Part shown: positions 60,511 through 64,000 of the stretch, piece after piece
Position numbering within the stretch: position 1 is the stretch's first letter
Layout: the number at the start of each line of letters is the position of its first letter
NCBI GenBank assembly: GCA_002479455.1
Contig: DLNB01000033.1
Coordinates: forward strand, 37,431 to 101,430
From: Acetothermia bacterium UBA7521
Lineage (GTDB): Bacteria; Bipolaricaulota; Bipolaricaulia; Bipolaricaulales; Bipolaricaulaceae
DNA length: 64,000 nucleotides
Direction: 5' to 3'
Program-made: the position numbers and the translations under genes
Notes under the pieces: model-generated
Database searches by the model: none
The model's input: the letters and a program-made list of their open reading frames with translations, nothing else
What the model was told of the DNA's origin: nothing

Positions 60511-61584
60511 TCATGGACTCGCGTGTTCTGCCGACTGAATGGTAGCCCACCCGTGGTCACTGAGGAAGAGGGAGGTGCCCGATGGATCGCCTCGCACCGC
60601 CGCTTCCCGACCAAGCACAGAGCCCTGGACGGTCAGGCCCTCGACACGTGCTCCGTCCATGAGGATGCCGTCGGCGACCTCGGCGGCGCGGACCACGGCC
60701 CGCGGCCCGACCGCTGTGTTCGGGCCGACGGTGGACCGCTCGACCACCGCCTCCTCGCCGATGACCACCGGCCCGATCAACCGGCTCCCCACGACCCGCG
60801 CCCCACGCTCGACAACCACCGGCCCTTCGACCGTCGAACCTGCGTCTACCTCGCCCTCAACCCGTGGCTCGATCTGGGTCAGGAGGAGGCGGTTCGCCAC
60901 GAGAAGATCCGCCGGCCGCCCCACGTCCTGCCACCACCCCGGAACTTCGTAGGGGAGGACGGCGTGGCCGCGGTCAATGAGCCACTGTAGGCAGTCGGTG
61001 AGCTCGAGCTCGCCGCGGAACGAGGGCTTGACCTCCCGCGCTGCCTGGAACAGGAGCGGGGTGAACGCGTACGCGCCGACGATGGCGAGGTCGCTGGGCG
61101 GGTCCTTCGGCTTCTCCACGAGGCGCACGAGCTGCCCGTTCTCGACCACCGCCACCCCGAACCGACGGGGATCCTCGACCCGGCGCAGGGTGACCACCGC
61201 CGCTGGTTTCTGGGAGCGGAACAGGTCCACCACGCCCGACACCCCGCCCTGGAGGAGGTTGTCGCCGAGGTAGACGAGGAACGACTCGTCCCCCACGAAC
61301 TCCTCCGCACAGAGGACGGCGTGGGCGAGGCCTTTCGCCTCGGGCTGGACGACGTACGCCACCCGGAGCCCGATTCGGCCCCCGTCGCCGAGGATCTCCC
61401 GGAACTGGGCCGCCACGCTCGGGCTGACCACGATCGCCACGTCGCGGATTCCCGCCTCCCGCACCGCCTTCAGGGCGTGCTCGACCACCGGCCTTCCCGC
61501 CACGGGGAGGAGGTGCTTGGCCTGGGTGTACGTGAACGGCCGCAGCCGCGTTCCCTCGCCTCCGCACAACACGACGGCCTTCAT
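60511..61584 (-). CDS. rmlA: Glucose-1-phosphate thymidylyltransferase, long form
   Basis: A 357-aa nucleotidyltransferase: MKAVVLCGGEGTRLRPFTYTQAKHLLPVAGRP, the metal-site region LVYLGDNLLQGG, VEKPKDPPSDLAIVGAYAF, then a left-handed beta-helix C-terminus (TVEGPVVVERGARVVGSRLIGPVVIG). The long form is often linked with deoxysugar or nucleotide-sugar pathways. It gives dTDP-glucose, although rmlB/C/D are not in this window. The start is ATG 61584 and TAGAAT lies 10 nt upstream. Confidence 0.93.
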   Translation of the reverse strand: MKAVVLCGGEGTRLRPFTYTQAKHLLPVAGRPVVEHALKAVREAGIRDVAIVVSPSVAAQFREILGDGGRIGLRVAYVVQPEAKGLAHAVLCAEEFVGDESFLVYLGDNLLQGGVSGVVDLFRSQKPAAVVTLRRVEDPRRFGVAVVENGQLVRLVEKPKDPPSDLAIVGAYAFTPLLFQAAREVKPSFRGELELTDCLQWLIDRGHAVLPYEVPGWWQDVGRPADLLVANRLLLTQIEPRVEGEVDAGSTVEGPVVVERGARVVGSRLIGPVVIGEEAVVERSTVGPNTAVGPRAVVRAAEVADGILMDGARVEGLTVQGSVLGREAAVRGDPSGTSLFLSDHGWATIQSAEHASP

Positions 61585-61636
61585 AGCGGAACCCATTCTA
61601 GCCAAATCCCCGATCCCCCGCGCCCGAGGGTACGGC

Positions 61637-61642
61637 TACGCT
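61637..61642 (+). promoter_or_regulatory. -10-like hexamer TACGCT, 8 nt before the start
   Basis: TACGCT lies 8 nt before ATG 61651, without a Shine-Dalgarno between. It shares the 66-bp divergent spacer with the TAGAAT of rmlA on the other strand. Confidence 0.4.
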
Positions 61643-61650
61643 TGGCCATT

Positions 61651-62463
61651 ATGACGCGGAGAGTTCTCGTGTTATCGGTCATCGTGGCGCTGGCGTGGGC
61701 GGGAGGGGCACAGTCGGTAACGGACCTCGCCGCGGATGCGGAGACCCTGTTCCCCGTCCGGTACGAGCCACAGAACCTGGAGCGGCTGATCGCGATCTAC
61801 GAGGTTCTGCTCTCCACGGAGCCGGGAAACGTGGCCGTTCTCGCGCAGCTAGCCCAGCTCTGGTACGAGCGATCCACGCTCGTACCGGAGAAAGAGAAGG
61901 AAGTTGTGCTGCGCACTGCCGCCGACTACGGGTTCCGCTCCCTGGGTCTGTCCGGCCTCGACGAGGGTTTCAGCCTGTCCGATGACGGGCTGCGAACGCT
62001 GCTCGCTCGGGCTACAGACCCGGCGACCATCCTCTGGACGGCCCACAGCCTGGGCCTCCTCCTGAGCCGGATGAACCCGTTGTCGGCGATCCCTCACCGC
62101 AACAAGATGCGCATCATGTACGATCGGGTGATCGAGCTCGACCCGAGCTACTGCGGCGGCTCGGCGCCCCAGGCCGTGGGCGCGCTTCTCGCCAACCTCT
62201 CGGACTACGGGTTCCTGTTCGGGGTGAAGCTCGCCGACGCGAAGTTCAACTTTGAATGGGCGATCCTCCTCGACCCCACCTACCTCGAGAACCACGTCGC
62301 CTACGCCTGGGAGTACGCCCGGCGGGCAAAGGACCGCGCCCTGTTCGAGGATCTTCTGCAGCACGTTCTGGACGCTCCGATTGGCGATTGGCCGTTCTGG
62401 AACCGCCATGCCAAAGAGAAGGCCGCCGAGTACCTGGCGGACGTGAACCGGCTGTTCAGGTAA
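61651..62463 (+). CDS. Exported TPR-like protein (TatT-like)
   Basis: A 270-aa protein with a signal peptide (MTRRVLVLSVIVALAWAGGAQS). It has alpha-helical pairs like those of TRAP-associated TatT proteins: ERLIAIYEVLLSTEPGNVAVLAQLAQLWYERS ... HRNKMRIMYDRVIELDPSYCGGSAPQAVGALLA ... AKFNFEWAILLDPTYLENHVAYAWEYA. A role as a periplasmic scaffold or ligand carrier is inference, and no TRAP permease is in view. It is the only plus-strand gene between 29.4 and 64 kb. Confidence 0.72.
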   Translation: MTRRVLVLSVIVALAWAGGAQSVTDLAADAETLFPVRYEPQNLERLIAIYEVLLSTEPGNVAVLAQLAQLWYERSTLVPEKEKEVVLRTAADYGFRSLGLSGLDEGFSLSDDGLRTLLARATDPATILWTAHSLGLLLSRMNPLSAIPHRNKMRIMYDRVIELDPSYCGGSAPQAVGALLANLSDYGFLFGVKLADAKFNFEWAILLDPTYLENHVAYAWEYARRAKDRALFEDLLQHVLDAPIGDWPFWNRHAKEKAAEYLADVNRLFR

Positions 62464-62470
62464 GGAGCGG

Positions 62471-62499
62471 TTGGCTCTGCACTCGACCGGCAGAGCCAA
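62471..62499 (+). terminator. Hairpin after the TPR-like gene
   Basis: A perfect 10-bp stem (TTGGCTCTGC / GCAGAGCCAA) with a 9-nt loop lies 8 bp after the stop at 62463. No T-run follows. It may still end transcription or protect the 3' end. It differs in sequence from the neighbouring hairpin-repeat family. Confidence 0.5.
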
Positions 62500-62503
62500 G
62501 GCC

Positions 62504-62612
62504 GTCGCACACAAGGTGCGACGCTACGGAAGGCTCCGAACGGCCGTCGGACACAAGGTCCGCCGCTACAGACCCCGGTCCCCGCTCTCGTAGCGGCGGG
62601 CTTCATGCCCGC
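62504..62612. repeat. Hairpin-repeat cluster, three units
   Basis: GTCGCAC/GTGCGAC (62504-62522), GTCGGAC/GTCCGCC imperfect (62544-62562) and GGCGGGC/GCCCGCC (62594-62612). It lies between two convergent genes. Flanks again read GGCC..., CGCTAC.. and GGCCGTTCG. Confidence 0.87.
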
Positions 62613-62639
62613 CGGCCGTTCGTTACAGAAGGACCGGAC

Positions 62640-63413
62640 TCAGCCGAGGGCGGGGAGCACGGCCCGCGGCCCATCGCCGGCCCCCACGACGACGAACGGG
62701 ATTCCGTATGCCTGTTCAAGGGGCGCGGGGGAGACCACGTCGTGGGGGGGGCCCTGAGCGAGGATCTCGCCCTGGGCGAACAGGGCCACTCGGTCCGCGT
62801 AGAGCAGCGCGTTGTTCGGGGAGTGAGAGGTGACCGCCACCCCCAATCCGCCCTGCACAAGCTCGCCGGTGGCTCGGAGGACCCGGTGCTGGTTCGCGGG
62901 ATCGAGGTGGGCGTCCGGCTCGTCGAGGAGGAGGAACGACGCCCCTTGGGCCAGGCCCCGCGCCACGAGGACAAGCCTTCGCTCCCCGCCGCTCAGGGTG
63001 TAGTAGGGCCGGCTCCGGAACTCCTCCAGTCGGAGCTCGGCGAGGGCTTCGTCGGCAGCGTGACGGTCCTTGGCACTTGGCTGGCTGAGCCAGCGGACGT
63101 AAGGGGCGCGGCCCATCAGCACCACCTCCCACGCCGTGAAGTTGAACGGCGGCTCGTGGAACTGCGGAACGTACCCCACGGCCCGGGCCCGCTCCCGTGG
63201 CGAGAACGAGGCCAGCGGCCGGTCGTCGAGCATGACGTGGCCACTCTGCGGTGGCCGGAGGCCGCCCAGGCAATCGAGAAAGGTGGTCTTCCCACTCCCG
63301 TTCGGCCCGAGGAGGAACGCCGTCTCCCCGGACCGGATCTTGAGCGAGATTCCCCGCAGGACAGGGCGTCCGGTGACGTAGGCGTATACCAGGTCCTGGG
63401 CGATGAGCCTCAT
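62640..63413 (-). CDS. ABC transporter ATPase (FecE/BtuD family)
   Basis: A 257-aa ATPase: Walker A LLGPNGSGKTT, signature LSGGERRLVLVARGL, Walker B FLLLDEPDAHLD, switch His (SHSPN; the usual D-loop follows). It powers uptake of an iron chelate, haem or cobalamin through the permease encoded upstream. ATG 63413 overlaps the permease stop by 4 bp. Confidence 0.92.
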   Translation of the reverse strand: MRLIAQDLVYAYVTGRPVLRGISLKIRSGETAFLLGPNGSGKTTFLDCLGGLRPPQSGHVMLDDRPLASFSPRERARAVGYVPQFHEPPFNFTAWEVVLMGRAPYVRWLSQPSAKDRHAADEALAELRLEEFRSRPYYTLSGGERRLVLVARGLAQGASFLLLDEPDAHLDPANQHRVLRATGELVQGGLGVAVTSHSPNNALLYADRVALFAQGEILAQGPPHDVVSPAPLEQAYGIPFVVVGAGDGPRAVLPALG

Positions 63414-64000
63414 CGCCACCCCCCCCGCTCGCGCAGGAACCGCAGGAACAAAACGAGGAACAGCGGTGCGCCGAGAAGGCCGGTGAGGACGCCCAGCGGG
63501 ATCTCTGCCGTGAGGAGCGTCCGGGCGATCGTGTCGAGGAGCACGACGAGCGCTGCTCCCAGTCCCGCCGCCGCGGGGAGGAGCCGAGCGTAGTCGGGCC
63601 CCACCACCGCCCGCGCGGCGTGCGGCACGAGCAGTCCGACCCATCCCACCATCCCGCTCACGGAGACTGCGGAGGCCACGAGCAGCGTACCCATCCCCAC
63701 CACGAGGAACCGCGTCTGTCGCACCCGCACGCCGAGGGCCTCGCCCTCCTGGTCGGCGAGGGTGAGGAGGTTCAACCGCCACCGGGCGAGGAGGAAGAAC
63801 GTGAGCCCAACCCCCGACGCGATCCCCAGCGGCAGGAGGTCGTGGACCCGCACCGACCCCAGCCCGCCGAGGAGCCAGTAGGTGATCGCAGGGAGCGTTC
63901 CCAACGGGTCGGCGGTGTACTTCACGATCCCCAAGACAGCGGACAGGAACGAATCCACCAGCACCCCGGCGATCACGAGGACGAGCACGCCCGCCCCGAA
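63410..64000 (-). CDS. FecCD/BtuC-type permease, 5' partial
   Basis: A membrane permease of the FecCD family cut by the right edge. The frame is open to base 64000 (FGAGVLVLVIAG...). About 196 residues are visible, with some six membrane segments and conserved ADQEGEALGVRVRQTRFLVVG and GMVGWVGLLVPHAARAVVGPDYARLLP. The gene begins outside the window. The exact ligand is unknown; the periplasmic binding protein should lie farther right. Confidence 0.92.
   Translation of the reverse strand, partial: FGAGVLVLVIAGVLVDSFLSAVLGIVKYTADPLGTLPAITYWLLGGLGSVRVHDLLPLGIASGVGLTFFLLARWRLNLLTLADQEGEALGVRVRQTRFLVVGMGTLLVASAVSVSGMVGWVGLLVPHAARAVVGPDYARLLPAAAGLGAALVVLLDTIARTLLTAEIPLGVLTGLLGAPLFLVLFLRFLRERGGWR

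Overview
This 64 kb window has high GC, dense coding and long runs of overlapping genes. The gene content (F-type ATP synthase, long Lhr helicase, TrmB with a C-terminal extension, many toxin-antitoxin pairs) and the high-GC, partly leaderless gene starts suggest an uncultivated, possibly thermophilic diderm bacterium. It resembles Candidatus Bipolaricaulota (Acetothermia), but that placement is an impression and was not computed.

Region 1 (1-29 kb) is mostly housekeeping. The atpF-H-A-G-D genes form a tight plus-strand operon, with atpF cut by the left edge and no atpC after atpD. A beta-helix lipoprotein, a Cys-rich DUF6144-like protein, tyrS and gyrA follow. Next come a flippase-domain/NodS-like methyltransferase fusion convergent with a PIG-L deacetylase, a ROK sugar kinase, a secreted beta-rich protein, trmB, an amidohydrolase, an acyl-CoA ligase and lhr. 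An O-antigen-ligase-like protein with TPRs, a geranylgeranyl-reductase-like flavoprotein, a HAD phosphatase, an adenosine-specific kinase-like protein and a REP-associated tyrosine transposase (RAYT) complete the region.

Region 2 (29-61.6 kb) is one long minus-strand surface-glycan locus. It encodes two apparently complete nucleotide-sugar routes. The PglF/E/D set plus the PglC phosphoglycosyltransferase fits diacetyl-bacillosamine synthesis and transfer to the lipid carrier. The WbpA/B/E/D set fits synthesis of a 2,3-diacetamido-2,3-dideoxy-uronic acid. Between them lie three GT4 glycosyltransferases, a Wzy-like polymerase, a lyase-like exported protein and a Wzx-like flippase. Wzz, GalE and RmlA lie upstream. 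Together they describe a Wzx/Wzy-dependent polysaccharide pathway.

Thirteen toxin-antitoxin modules or remnants (PIN/Phd, HicAB, MazEF, RelBE, MntA/HepT, HEPN/NTase) are slotted between the glycan genes. Two HicA genes overlap the starts of pglE and galE. At least two module genes carry frameshifts.

Three repeat families fill the gaps. (i) Tandem 7-bp (heptad) arrays with a GAGTC core have also entered the wbpE coding sequence twice. (ii) REP-like GGGGTCAGACC... sequences, single or in inverted pairs, accompany the RAYT and form the stop codons of several genes. (iii) GC-rich hairpins of about 30 bp occur in clusters.

Region 3 (61.6-64 kb) has a TatT/TPR-like exported protein on the plus strand and the start of a BtuCD/FecCDE-type ABC importer. 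No rRNA, tRNA or CRISPR array was recognised. Many starts lack a Shine-Dalgarno sequence and instead have a -10-like hexamer 5-9 nt upstream, which suggests leaderless transcripts.
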